Assembly: GCA_963747375.1 (NCBI GenBank)
Contig: CAVVFL010000007.1
Span: 62,001 to 126,000, forward strand
Direction of reading: 5' to 3'
DNA: 64,000 bases
Source: Sva-07 sp963747375
GTDB lineage: Bacteria > Actinomycetota > Acidimicrobiia > Acidimicrobiales > Ilumatobacteraceae
Every line of letters starts with the position of its first letter. Position 1 is the first letter of the stretch. Below, piece by piece: positions 21,456 through 31,346 of the stretch. The notes beneath the pieces are model-generated. The model was given only the letters and a program-made list of their open reading frames with translations. It was not told where the DNA came from and ran no database searches. Made by a program: the position numbers and the translations under genes.

Positions 21456-21496
21456 CATGATGGAATGCTCTCGGATTACCATTCCGTTTCATCATG
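21456..21496. promoter_or_regulatory. Imperfect inverted repeat, probable HxlR operator
   Basis: CATGATGGAATG (21456-21467) is mirrored by CATTCC-gttt-CATCATG (21480-21496), an inverted repeat broken by four extra bases. It fills the gap between the divergent hxlR-type and crotonase genes and includes the crotonase ATG at 21494. Confidence 0.4.
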
Positions 21497-22336
21497 GAAC
21501 GCCAGCAGCAGATTGAAGGGGACATCACCGAGGAACCGCACCCGCACGGGGAGGTCCGCAGTGAGGTGATCGACGACCACATCTTGGTGCTGACCGTCGA
21601 TCGAGTGGCGAAGAAGAACGCGTTCACCCCGAAGATCACCGGCGAACTCAGTGACGCGTTGACCCGATTGGACGACGACCCGGACCTGTTCGTGGGCGTG
21701 CTCAGCTTCGCCGGGGCGCACACGACCGCAGGCCTGGAGATGCCGCTGTTCTTCACCGACGAGGCCGTCGCGGAGGCGGCGCGCCGGAAACAGGAGCAGG
21801 TGTCCGAGCCGGTGGACCCGTTCGGGTTGGGCCGTCGATTGCGCAAACCGCTGGTGACCGCAGTGCAGGGCATCACGTACACGATCGGCATCGAGATCTC
21901 ATTGGCCGGCGACATCGTCGTCGCGTCGTCCGACACCCGGTTCTGCCAGCTCGAACCCAAGCGCGGTCTGGCACCACTGGGCGGCGCCACGGTGCGCTAC
22001 GTGCAGCGCGCCGGATGGGGCAATGCCATGTACCACCTGCTGCGCGCCGACGAGTTCGACGCCGCCGAGGCGTACCGCATCGGGCTCGTCCAAGAGGTGG
22101 TCGAACCGGGTCAGCAGATCGACCGGGCCGTCGAGCTCGCGCGTGAGCTGTTGCAGTGCGCCCCGGTGGCGCTCGTGCACACGATTGCCAACGCGCGCCT
22201 CGCCCTGGAACAGGGCGAACCCGCCGCAATCGCGGCGATCCCCCACATGGCCGCGACAGTGCAGTCGACCCAGGACTTCAAGGAAGGCATCGCTTCCTTC
22301 CTCGAGCGGCGACCCGCTCACTTCACAGGACGATGA
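21494..22336 (+). CDS. Crotonase-superfamily protein (enoyl-CoA hydratase/isomerase-like)
   Basis: The 280-residue protein keeps the crotonase frame: VDRVAKKNAFTP at the start, VQGITYTIGIEISLAGDIVVAS for the core helix, and LEPKRGLAPLGGATVRYVQRAG. The Glu in QLEPKRG sits where Glu144 of enoyl-CoA hydratase lies. The second catalytic Glu (the 164 position) appears replaced in WGNAMYHLL, and the usual oxyanion FCAGAD is TTAGLEM. It may therefore not be a plain hydratase. It is followed after 32 bp by the Mo/W oxidoreductase and is probably co-transcribed with it under the HxlR regulator. Confidence 0.85.
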   Translation: MERQQQIEGDITEEPHPHGEVRSEVIDDHILVLTVDRVAKKNAFTPKITGELSDALTRLDDDPDLFVGVLSFAGAHTTAGLEMPLFFTDEAVAEAARRKQEQVSEPVDPFGLGRRLRKPLVTAVQGITYTIGIEISLAGDIVVASSDTRFCQLEPKRGLAPLGGATVRYVQRAGWGNAMYHLLRADEFDAAEAYRIGLVQEVVEPGQQIDRAVELARELLQCAPVALVHTIANARLALEQGEPAAIAAIPHMAATVQSTQDFKEGIASFLERRPAHFTGR

Positions 22337-22368
22337 CGTGCCACGACACCAGACAACGAGGTAGACCG

Positions 22369-24700
22369 ATGACTGCACCACATGACGACCCGGCCGGCCG
22401 CATCGACACCGAGGCGAACGGCTCGTCCGAGAACTCGAACGATCAGTGGAAGAAGACCGCGTGCATTCTGTGCGAGTGCAACTGTGGGATCGAGGTCCGC
22501 CTGGGCGAGGACGGCAAGACGTTCGAGCGAATCCGTGGCGACAAACAACACCCGGCGTCGAAGGGCTACACGTGCGAGAAGGCGCTGCGGCTCGACTACT
22601 ACCAGAACGGCCGGGGCGAGCGCGTGCTGCACCCACTACGTCGCCGGGCGGACGGCACGTTCGAGGAAATCGACTGGGACACCGCGATCCGCGAAGTCGC
22701 CGAACGACTCGCCGCGGTACGAGACGCGCATGGCGGCGACAAGATCCTCTACTACGGCGGCGGCGGACAAGGCAACCATCTCGGCGGCGCGTACGGGGCG
22801 TCAACGTTCAAGGCGTTCGGCGGCAGGTACCGGTCGTCGGCGATCGCACAGGAGAAGGGTGGCGAGATCCTCGTCAACGGCCTGATGTTCGGCACAGCGG
22901 TGCGCGGCGAGTTCGAGCACTGCGAGGTCGCGTTCTTCATCGGCAAGAACCCCTACATGACCCACGGCATCCCCCGCGCCCGAACGACGCTGAAGGCGAT
23001 CGCCAACGACCCGACGCGGTCGATGATCGTGATCGACCCGAGGGTCACCGAGACAGCCCAGTTGGCCGACTTCCATCTCCAGGTCCGTCCCGGTCGCGAC
23101 GCCTGGCTGCTCGCGGCGATGGTGGCCGTCATCGTCCAGGACGACCTCATCGATCGTGCGTGGACGGCCGAACACGGCGTCGGTCTCGAGGAAGTCGTCG
23201 CTGCGTTCGCGGCCGTGCCCATTGCGGAGTACTGCCGGATCGCCGGCGTCGACGAGGATCTGGTGCGGCGGGCGACGCGTTCGACTCGCGACGGCATCGA
23301 GCGTCGCCGCGTTCGAGGACCTCGGCGTACAGATGAACCGCCATTCCACACTGGTGAGCTACCTCGAGAAGCTCGTCTGGGTGCTGTCCGGCAATCTCGC
23401 GATCCCTGGCGGCCAGTACGCACCATCGACGATGGTGCCGCTGGTACGGGCATCCCGAGCGGAGACCGATCCTGCCCGCCGTCCGACGACTCCGGTCACC
23501 GGTGCCCGAATCATCGGCGGGCTGATGCCGTGCAACGTCGTCCCCGACGAGATCCTCACCGATCACCCGGATCGGTTCCGGGCCTTCATCGTGGAATCGG
23601 GCAACCCCGTTCACTCGATCGCCGACAGCCGGCGCATGCGTGAGGCGATGGCCGCGCTCGACACTGTGATCGTCATCGACGTCTTCATGACCGAGACGGC
23701 GCGGCAGGCCGACTACGTCCTTCCCGCGACGACACAGTTCGAGAAGGCCGAGTCGACCTTCTTCAACTTCGAGTTCCCCCGCAATGTGTTCCAACTGCGC
23801 CGCCCCGTCCTGGACCCACCGGAAGGGCCGCTCCCCGAACCCGAGATCCATGCCCGACTCGTCGAAGCATCGGGCCTGGTCACGGAACGCGACCTGCAGC
23901 CACTTCGTGAGGCCGCAGCCGTCGACCGGGCCACGTTCGCCGAAGCGTTCGGTGCGGCCGTGGCCGCGAAGCCTGCGCTCGGCCTCGTCGCGCCGGTGGT
24001 GCTGTACCGCACGCTCGGACCCACGCTGCCCGACGGCACAGCGGCCGCCGCAGCACTGTGGCCGGTCGCGCACCGGTGCGCGGCGATCAACCCGTCAGGA
24101 GTCGAGCGAGCCGGGTTCGGAACCGGACCTGAGGCAGGTGAGCGACTGTTCGACGCAATCGTCGACTCCCCGTCGGGCGTGGTGTTCACCGACGACGACG
24201 TCGACGAGACATGGCGGCGTGTTGCGACCGATGACGGCAGGGTTCATCTCGCGATCGGAGAGTTCCTCGATGCCCTGCAAGACCTCGGTGTGCCGCCAGG
24301 TGACGATCCGGACTGGCCGTTCCTGTTGTCCGCCGGTGAGCGGCGATCCTTCACGGCCAACACGATCCTGCGCGACCCGGCGTGGCGCAAGCGCGACGCC
24401 GACGGAGCGCTGCGCCTCGCTCCGGCGGACGCGCAACGCATCGGGCTGTCCACCGGTGACACCGCGATGTTGAGCACAGCCCGCGCTGCGACCAAGGTCA
24501 CGGTCGCCGTTGACGACACCATGCACCCCGGACACCTCGCGATACCGAACGGCCTCGGCCTCGACCACCTCGACGACGCGGGCCGCGTCATCACCGGCGT
24601 GGCCCCGAACGAGCTCACTTCGAGCGCCGACTGTGATCCATGGGCAGCGACGCCGTGGCACAAATCGGTTCCCGCCCGCCTCGACCGGATGCCGGAATGA
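22369..24700 (+). CDS. Molybdopterin (bis-MGD) oxidoreductase, formate-dehydrogenase-like (one frameshift)
   Basis: The start ATG at 22369 lies 32 bp behind the crotonase. The N-terminal 4Fe-4S site is C32-x2-C35-x3-C39-x29-C69. The MopB catalytic domain follows, with GKNPYMTHGIPRAR and VIDPRVTETAQLADFHLQVRPG. Near 23285 the frame changes and continues naturally as ATASSVAAFEDLG, QMNRHSTLVSYLEKL and DTVIVIDVFMTETARQADYVLP. The C-terminal molydopterin-binding domain ends at 24700. Total is about 777 residues. The usual Cys or Sec metal ligand of formate dehydrogenase is not seen, and there is no Tat signal, so the enzyme is cytoplasmic. It uses Mo or W with two pterins; the substrate is unknown and may be a CoA ester or its product, given the crotonase partner. 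Confidence 0.85.
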
Positions 24701-24763
24701 TCCGGCGCCCAGGTATCACGGTTGGTCGAACGAGGCCCTCCGAAGGACACGGCCGTGTTCGGG

Positions 24764-26277
24764 TCAGGCCGGGACGAACACGACCGTCGACTCGGTGAGA
24801 CCGTCACCGGTCACCGCGGTGCGATTGCCCGACACGGCGACGACCTCGACGGCGGCGAACATGTGGGCGCCCGACGTCGTCGAGCGTCTGTACGGCGTAG
24901 GTGCCGTCCAGGCGTGAGACGACGGCGTCGGTCGGCACGACGAGCTGGTCGGTCGCGAGGTCGTACGAGATCGTCACCTTGACCGTGGAGCCCACCTCGA
25001 CGTCGAGGGGTGCGTCGGGGTTGATCACGGCCTGCACGGTGACGCCGTCGGCGCCGTCGGCGCTCCGCAGACCGAGTGACGGTTCCTCCTGTTCCGGCGA
25101 TGTCGACGCGCATCGACGGGGTGACATCGGCCTGGAGCTCGGCGGGCACCTCGATGATCACCTGTTGCACGGTTCCGGAGAGTTCGAGGATCGTGGCACC
25201 GTCGCCGACCTCGTCGCCGACCTCCACACTCGTCGACGCGACGCTCGCCGCGTGGGGAATGAACACGACGCTTCCCAACGTCACCTCTCCGGTGTCGTCG
25301 GTGCCCAGTGCCGACCTGCCAGCGCTTGACCATCGCCGTCGTGTCGGAGTTCCAGCTGGTGTCGACCGTGACGTCGCCGTCGGGGTCGTAGCCGAGCGCG
25401 ACGAGCGCCGCCTCGAGCTGGGCGATGTCGGTGCCGTCGTCGCTCGAGCTATTCATCGTGCGCCATGCCGGCAGCGCTCCGTCGAGTGCGATGACGGGCC
25501 GGCTCTCAACGGTGTAGAGCACGTCGCCGGAGCTGATCGGCGTGACCGACTGCGGCGATCCCGGTGATCATCTCGGTGACCGGCTCGTTGGAGGCGCCGG
25601 TGGCGCCGCCGGCGGTCGCCGCCCGCCGGTGCGCCGAGCGGAGCGCCGCCGCTGGGCGCTCCGCCACCGGGTCTCGAGGGTGTCGTGTCGGCGGGTGTCG
25701 TGTCCGTCGGGTCGCTGTCGGCGGGCCGTGTCGGTCGGTGCCGTGTCGGTCGGTGCCGTGTCGGTCGGTGTGGTGTCGGTCGGTGTCGTGGACCGGTGTC
25801 CGAGACACCGGTCGCCGGTGTCGTGTCGGTCGGCGTCGTCCGTCGGTGGCGTCCCGGCCGGTGGACCGCAGCTGTCACGAACGCCACCGCGACGATCGCA
25901 GAGTCCGGAGTCAGCGGTGACCGCCGGGCGCTGCGTGGCTCCGTGGAGTCGGGCGACACGAATCCGACCGGCGCTGCCGAAGCGCGCGAGTTCGGCGTGG
26001 CCGCCGGTGTGGCGACCGTCTGACTCGCGGCCGTCGACGGGGTCTGTCCCTCGATGCGGTGCACCACGATGATGGTGTCGGTCTCCTCGACGGTGCCGTC
26101 GACGGTCTCGCTCACGCTGATGTTGCCGCGCTCGACGGCGACCTCCTTGGTGACCGCAGGCTCGACGGCAGGTTCGGCGTCCGAGTTGTCGCGGGTCACG
26201 ACGATCGTCCCGAGCGACGACGGCGACGATCGCGACCAGCGATGACGGACACGATGGTTTTGAGAGGGCAGCTTCAT
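24764..26277 (-). CDS. Peptidoglycan-binding efflux adaptor (HlyD/MacA-like), multiply frameshifted
   Basis: Pieces in three frames make one adaptor, last gene of the efflux operon. The start is at 26277 (MKLPSQNHRV). Next come a short signal-anchor and the first half of the hairpin (VERGNISVSETVDGTV), then a Pro/Thr/Asp-rich linker built of 15-base repeats. A peptidoglycan-binding repeat follows (QLEAALVALGYDPDGD), then the lipoyl/barrel part (SVEVGDEVGDGATILEL, VIIEVPAELQADV, LDVEVGSTVKVTISYD). The last frame ends NRTAVTGDGLTESTVV at 24764. At least four indels are needed, several near the repeats. It is related to the second adaptor at 28258-29804. Confidence 0.7.
25726..25785. repeat. Four 15-bp tandem repeats coding for a PTDT-type linker
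   Basis: The unit CCGTGTCGGTCGGTG occurs at 25726, 25741 and 25756 without change and at 25771 with one mismatch. Read on the minus strand it codes a Pro-Thr-Asp-Thr type pentapeptide in the adaptor linker. Copy number is likely to vary or to be mis-assembled. Confidence 0.85.
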
Positions 26278-26317
26278 CGGCGTTCTTTCGGGAGGAAGTT
26301 CCGGTTCGAGGTCCATG

Positions 26318-27565
26318 TCAGCTCGATCGCAGCGCGACGGTCGGCGGGAGACGTGCAGCGCGGGCGGCCGGGTACAACCCGGCGATCGCACCGATGACGA
26401 GGGCGGCCACGAGGCCTCCACCGATCGCGACGGGTGGCACCACGACCGGCCATCCCTGAACGTTGGCGGCGATCGCAGTGATGCCGGCGCCCAGCGCGAC
26501 CCCGACGAGGCCGCCGGCACCGGCGAGGAGGAGCGCCTCGGTGAGGAACTGACGTCGGATGTGGGCCTTGGTGGCGCCGAGCGCGCGGCGCAGGCCGATC
26601 TCGATGCGGCGTTCGATGACGGCGATCACCATCACGTTGGCGATGCCGATGCCGCCGACGAGAAGCGCGACTCCGCCGAGCGCGAGGAGCAGCGACGTGA
26701 AGGCGGTGTCGGCGGCGTCCTGGGCAGCGAGCGCATCGGAGGGCCTCGACACCTCGGCCTCCTCGGGTGCTTGCGGGTTGACGGTCGCCGGCAGCACGTT
26801 GCGCACGTCCTCGACGGCACCGTCCTCGGTGCGTACGTAGATGACCTCCGCAACGACGTCGTCACCGACGACGTAGTTCTCTGCTGCGCCGTACCCGATG
26901 AGCACGCCTCGATCGAGACCCTCCGCGGCAGCGACGGGGCGCATGATGCCGATCACGTCGAACCACTGTCCGGCGATCATCACCCGGAGCCCATCGGCGA
27001 CGTCACTGATCCCGAGTGTCTCGGCGGTGACCGAACCGAGCACCACCGTCGGGTATTCCGTGGTGGCGTCGGTCAGGAACGTGCCGTCGCTGCAGTTCGA
27101 TGTTGAGGGTGGTGGCGAGATCGGCATCGGCCGCGAACACGCCGATGCCGCCCGTGATGCCCTCCGACACCAGATCGGTCCTGCCGGACGGTGGCGTCGA
27201 CTGTGGCGAGCGAACTCACGGCGTTGACCGGCCCGATTCGGCTGACCATCTCGACGGCGGTGTCCGGAAGTTCGCCGCTGCCGCGACCGAAGCCCTGGCC
27301 GGCCTGAACCTGGAGCAGGTTGGTGCCGAGCGCTCGGATCTGCTGCTGGAGCCCTTCGCTCGACGACGCCGAGATGCCGAGCACCGCCACCATCGCAGCG
27401 ATGCCGATGGCCACGCCGACCGTCGACAGGGCAGTGCGCAGGCGACGTGTACGCAGGCCGAACGAGCCGACTCGCAGCAGGTCGGTCGGGTCGGAGCCGG
27501 GAGGAACGCAATGACACGCCCGAACGGGTCGAGGTCGGCGGAGTGTCGAGGACCGTCGACGTCAT
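26318..27565 (-). CDS. MacB-type ABC transporter permease (frameshifted)
   Basis: The ATG at 27563-27565 overlaps the ATPase TGA (ATGA). The first stretch breaks frame within about 60 bp. A middle piece reads MAIGIAAMVAVLGISASSSEG and LGTNLLQVQAGQGFG, the MacB TM1 and periplasmic start. The rest (from about 27080) carries the MacB-PCD core (LLIGYG-like GVLIGYGAAEN) and the FtsX C-terminal spans with GGIGIANVMVIAVIERR and EIGLRRALGATKAHIRRQFL, ending at 26318. MacB permeases work by mechanotransmission, without moving substrate through their own membrane. It pairs with the ATPase upstream and the two adaptors. Confidence 0.8.
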   Translation of the reverse strand: MTSTVLDTPPTSTRSGVSLRSSRLRPDRPAASRLVRPAYTSPAHCPVDGRRGHRHRCDGGGARHLGVVERRAPAADPSARHQPAPGSGRPGLRSRQRRTSGHRRRDGQPNRAGQRREFARHSRRHRPAGPIWCRRASRAASACSRPMPISPPPSTSNCSDGTFLTDATTEYPTVVLGSVTAETLGISDVADGLRVMIAGQWFDVIGIMRPVAAAEGLDRGVLIGYGAAENYVVGDDVVAEVIYVRTEDGAVEDVRNVLPATVNPQAPEEAEVSRPSDALAAQDAADTAFTSLLLALGGVALLVGGIGIANVMVIAVIERRIEIGLRRALGATKAHIRRQFLTEALLLAGAGGLVGVALGAGITAIAANVQGWPVVVPPVAIGGGLVAALVIGAIAGLYPAARAARLPPTVALRSS

Positions 27566-28261
27566 GACGACACCGCCGAGAGGTCGGACTCGTCGCTGGC
27601 GACGGTGCCGTCGAGCATCGAGATCTGTCGTGGGAAGCGACGCGGCGAGCTCGCGGTCGTGGGTGATGACGACGATGGTGCGTCCCTCGTCGTTCAGCTC
27701 GCGCAGCAGACCCATGACCGAGGCGCCCGACTTCGAGTCGAGGTTGCCGGTGGGCTCGTCGGCGAGCACGATCGACGGTCGGTTGACGATGGCGCGCGCG
27801 ATGGCGACGCGTTGACGTTCGCCACCGCTGAGATGGCTCGGGATGTGACCGACGCGGTGGGCGAGCCCGACGCGTTCGAGTGCTTCGGTGGCCCGCCGAC
27901 GGCGTTCGGCCGGAGCAACGCCGCTGTAGAGCAGACCCTGCGCGACGTTCTCCATCGCGCTCAGACCGTCGAGCAGGAAGAACTGCTGGAAGACGAACCC
28001 GATCAGTTGCGATCGCGCGGCCGACAGCTGACGGTCGCTGAGTGTCGACACCGGCACCCCGGCGATGCTGACGGCGCCCGCGCTCGGCCGGTCGAGCGTG
28101 CCGATGATGTGCAGCAGCGTCGACTTTCCGGATCCCGACGGTCCCACGATGGCGACGAGTTCGCCTTCGTCGATGCGCAGGCTGACACCGTCGAGCGCTC
28201 GCACGGGCGGCGAGCCCGGGTAGTACTTCTCGACGTTGACGACCTCGAGGGCGGCGCTCAT
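27562..28261 (-). CDS. MacB/LolD-type ABC transporter ATPase (one frameshift)
   Basis: The ATG at 28261 overlaps the stop of adaptor 2 (ATGA). The domain is complete: Walker A GPSGSGKST, the Q-loop GFVFQQFFLLDGLSAMENV, signature LSGGERQRVAIARA, Walker B VLADEPTGNLD and the His switch VVITHDRELA. Near 27640 the frame slips by one base; the other frame goes on RQISMLDGTV and ends at 27562, overlapping the permease start. It powers the MacAB-like complex. Length after correction is about 233 residues, as expected. Confidence 0.88.
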
Positions 28262-29804
28262 GACGGCACCACGACCTCGGCGCCGGCGGTGACCTGATCG
28301 CCGGTCACGACGACGAAGCCGTCGGTGTAGAGCGTCGGCTCGACGGCGACCAGTGTGGTCTGTGCCGGTGCAGCGGCCGTCGCCGGCGAGGTGACCACCT
28401 CGAGGGCGTAGCCACCCTCTGCGAGCGCGACGAGTGCTGACGTCGGCACGACGAACGCGTCGGCGATCTCGGTGTCGACCACGCGCAACGTCACCGGGAT
28501 GGACACGAACGAGTCGACCGAGGCCGGGATGTCGTCGACGCGGATCGAGATGTCGACGGTCGGTGTGTCGCCGGGTGCCCCGCTCGGGTTGCTGGCAACG
28601 GTGCCGACCTCGACGACCGTTCCGGTGGAGATCGAGCCGTCGGGGAACTCGACGTCGATCGGCGCGCCGAGGGTGAAGGTGTCGTCGCCGATCGGTGCGG
28701 TCGTCGTGACGATGCGCGCCGGCGAGGTCAGGTTGAGCACGGTGGCGTCCGCGGCGAGCGTGGTTCCGTCGGAGACCGCCGCATCACCGACCAGCAGACC
28801 ACCGGGCACGACGACGAAACTGCCGGCGGGGACCACGAGGTCGACCGGGTCGACGGTGATCGCCGGATCGATCGACTGCCACCAGGCCAACACCGCGACG
28901 CTGGTTGCGTCGTCGAACGTGTCGTCGACGACGAGTGTGCCGTCCGCATCGAATCCCTCGGCCGACAGCATCTGCTCGAGGAGTCGGACGTCGCTGCCCG
29001 CGGTGGCGCCGACGTACAGGTCCCGGTCGAGGACCGGAATCGACGACGAGTCGCCTTCGATGGCAGCGACAGGCAGCCCACCGTTGCGGAACAACACCGT
29101 CCCGTTGGTTACGGGGGTGCCAGGCACCGCGATCGAACCGATGACGTCGCCTGCTCTGCGCCACGATCGGCACGATGCGTTCCGTCATCCGAGCGTCGAG
29201 GAGCGCCCCGCCTTCGCTGGTGGCGCCACCGACGTCGACCGACGCACTGTCGACCTGCAGGTCGCCCGGCACGAAGGTGACCAGGCCCTGTGCGACCTTG
29301 CCGTCGTCGTCGAGTCCGAGCGCCGTCTTCCAGAGGTTGACGGCGGCCTTGGTCGCAGCGTCGTACTCCTCGTCGATCACGATGTCGCCGTCGGGGTCGT
29401 AGCCGAGCGCCACCAGGTTCGTCTCGAGTTGGCGGACGTCGATGCCGTTGGTCGACGAGGTCGACAGATCCCGCCAGCCCGGCACGTCGCCGATCATCGC
29501 GACGACGGGGTTGCCGTCGACCGTGGCAACGATGCTGCCGGCGGTGAGCTGTTCGCCCGTCGATGCGATCGAGGTGACCGTCCCGGCCGCCGGTGATGAC
29601 ACCGTGACCGACTGTGTGTAGCCGAGCGTGGCACTGGTCTCGTCGTAGGTGACGACGTCGCGTTGCTCGACCATCGCTGTGCGTCAACGTCGTCGCGGCA
29701 GCGACTGGCGCGTCGTCGTCGCTCGTCGTCACGAACCAGGCGACGCCACCCGCGGTGGCAGCGAGTGCGACGGCCACCGCGGCGACGAGGACTCCGCCCC
29801 TCAT
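28258..29804 (-). CDS. Efflux adaptor with two peptidoglycan-binding domains (frameshifted)
   Basis: The ATG at 29804 overlaps the lipoprotein stop (ATGA). An N-terminal signal-anchor (VLVAAVAVALAAT) leads to a HlyD-like segment (SPAAGTVTSIASTGEQLTAG). A first peptidoglycan-binding repeat follows (RQLETNLVALGYDPDGDIV), then a second (RLLEQMLSAEGFDADGT). The barrel domain has the typical IDVEFPDGSISTG, and the end is GDQVTAGAEVVVPS. Frames change near 29670 and 29140. Adaptors of this type link an ABC permease to the cell wall; two wall-binding repeats in one chain are unusual. It would bridge the MacB-like permease to peptidoglycan in an organism without an outer membrane. Confidence 0.8.
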
Positions 29805-30557
29805 TGCCCCGACTCGGTGGTGGCAGGTGCGGCACCGTTCGCGCCGAACGCCCCCTCGAGAGTCGACGAGCAGGCGTCCACTGCTGCGGTCACCGCAGGG
29901 TCGTTGGTGTCCAGACCCAGCTGTTCGATGATGCGAGCGGTCGGGTCGAACCCTTGACCGTTGCCGCCGGCCTGATCGGGCGGGGGGCCGCCTTGGAACC
30001 CGCCGTCGCCATCGGCCGGCGGCAGGTCACCGGCCGCAGGTGGGCCTACCGGGCCCACCGCCGCCGGGGCCCGCGGAGAAGTCGATGTCGTCGACCTCGA
30101 GGCCCTCGTCGCGCAGGCAGGCGGTGAACGAGGTGAAGGCTTCCTGGATCCCCGTGCGGTCGAACTGCGGTCCGCCGGCTCCTCCCGGACCACCTGCAGG
30201 AAGCAGGTCGCTACAGGCCGTCATCGCCGTGCGGGTGTCGTCGGCACGCGGGTCGAGGCCAGAGTCTGGGCCGAAGCCGCCGCCCTGCACGTTCCCGTCG
30301 GCATCGAATGTGGGGTCCTGCATGTCGACACCGTTGTCACGCATGCACTGTGCGAAGTCGATCCACTGCTGCTGGACATCGACAGCCACAGTCGATCCCG
30401 TCTCGCTCGATGCGCTCTCGCCGGAGAGCGAGGCGACCTGGCTGGAACCACCGCCGCCGCCACATGCGGCGAGCGAGAACATCAGCGTGGCGCCTGCGGC
30501 AACAGCCGCGAATCGGGAGCGGGGGTGGAGGTTCGATCTCATGATCGAGATACTCAT
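29801..30557 (-). CDS. Lipoprotein of unknown function heading the efflux operon (one frameshift)
   Basis: A lipoprotein signal (SRFAAVAAGATLMF, lipobox LAAC) is followed by Gly/Ser linker and two similar motifs, DFAQCMRDNGVDMQDP and SFTACLRDEGLEVDD. Each contains a Cys in an ACxRDxG context, so the protein looks like an internal duplication. A frameshift near 30050 in a G/C run leads on to GFDPTARIIEQLGLD and AVDACSSTLEGAFG, ending at 29801. The start could be ATG 30557 or 30542. It is the first gene of the ATGA-linked operon and stands opposite the response-regulator gene, 108 bp away. It may be the surface ligand-binding part of the system. Confidence 0.75.
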
Positions 30558-30665
30558 GCTCGAAACTGGCAACTCGCAGTGAGTTGGGTGAGAGCTGGGT
30601 AATGAAACGTCAGGTTCGCCGCAGACTCTCAGCGAACTGCCAGGTCGTGGTGCAATGCTCCACAC

Positions 30666-31346
30666 ATGGCCGTACAGCACCTGCTCGTGGTCGACGACGA
30701 GGAGAACCTCCGATCGATGCTCGCCGCGGCCCTCCAGCACCATGGCTTCTCGGTCACGACCGCCGAGGACGGCCGCCAGGCGCTCGAGCTGATCCCCCGG
30801 ATTCGACCTGATCTGGTGCTGCTCGACGTGATGATGCCCGGTCTCGACGGGTTCGATGTGTGCCGACGTTTACGCGACAGCGGCGACCGCACGCCGGTGC
30901 TGTTCCTGACCGCTCGCGACGCGACCGACGACAAGGTCCGCGGGCTCACGCTCGGCGGAGACGACTACGTCCAGAAGCCGTTCAGCCTCGACGAACTGGT
31001 TGCCCGAGCCCAGGCAGTCCTTCGGCGAACCGTCGACTCGAACGCCACGGCCACGATCCACGAGTGCGCCGACCTCCTGCTCGATGACGATGCCCATCTC
31101 GTGCGGCGCGCCGGCGACGACGTGTCGCTGTCGCCGACCGAGTTCAACCTGTTGCGGTACCTGCTCATCAACCAGGGTCGCGTGCTGTCCAAGGCGCAGA
31201 TCCTCGACCACGTGTGGACGTACGACTTCGGCGGCGACGGAGGCGTCGTCGAAACGTACATCGGCTATCTGCGCCGGAAGGTCGATCACGTCGATCCGAA
31301 GCTCATCCACACGATCCGCGGCGTCGGTTACACGCTTCGACCGTGA
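30666..31346 (+). CDS. OmpR/PhoB-family response regulator
   Basis: The 226-residue protein has a receiver domain with the acidic pair D10-D11, phospho-acceptor D54 (VLLDVMMPG) and K104 (VQKPFS). A winged-helix output domain follows (LSPTEFNLLRYLL, KAQILDHVWTYDFGG, HTIRGVGYTLRP). Its stop overlaps the GTG of the kinase (GTGA), so the two are coupled. It faces the efflux operon across a 108-bp gap and is the most likely regulator of that operon. Confidence 0.95.
   Translation: MAVQHLLVVDDEENLRSMLAAALQHHGFSVTTAEDGRQALELIPRIRPDLVLLDVMMPGLDGFDVCRRLRDSGDRTPVLFLTARDATDDKVRGLTLGGDDYVQKPFSLDELVARAQAVLRRTVDSNATATIHECADLLLDDDAHLVRRAGDDVSLSPTEFNLLRYLLINQGRVLSKAQILDHVWTYDFGGDGGVVETYIGYLRRKVDHVDPKLIHTIRGVGYTLRP

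Noticed and set aside
22369..24700. Selenocysteine in the formate-dehydrogenase-like enzyme
   Set aside because: The gene is broken by a frameshift near 23285, not by an in-frame TGA, and no CxxU or UH motif is seen.
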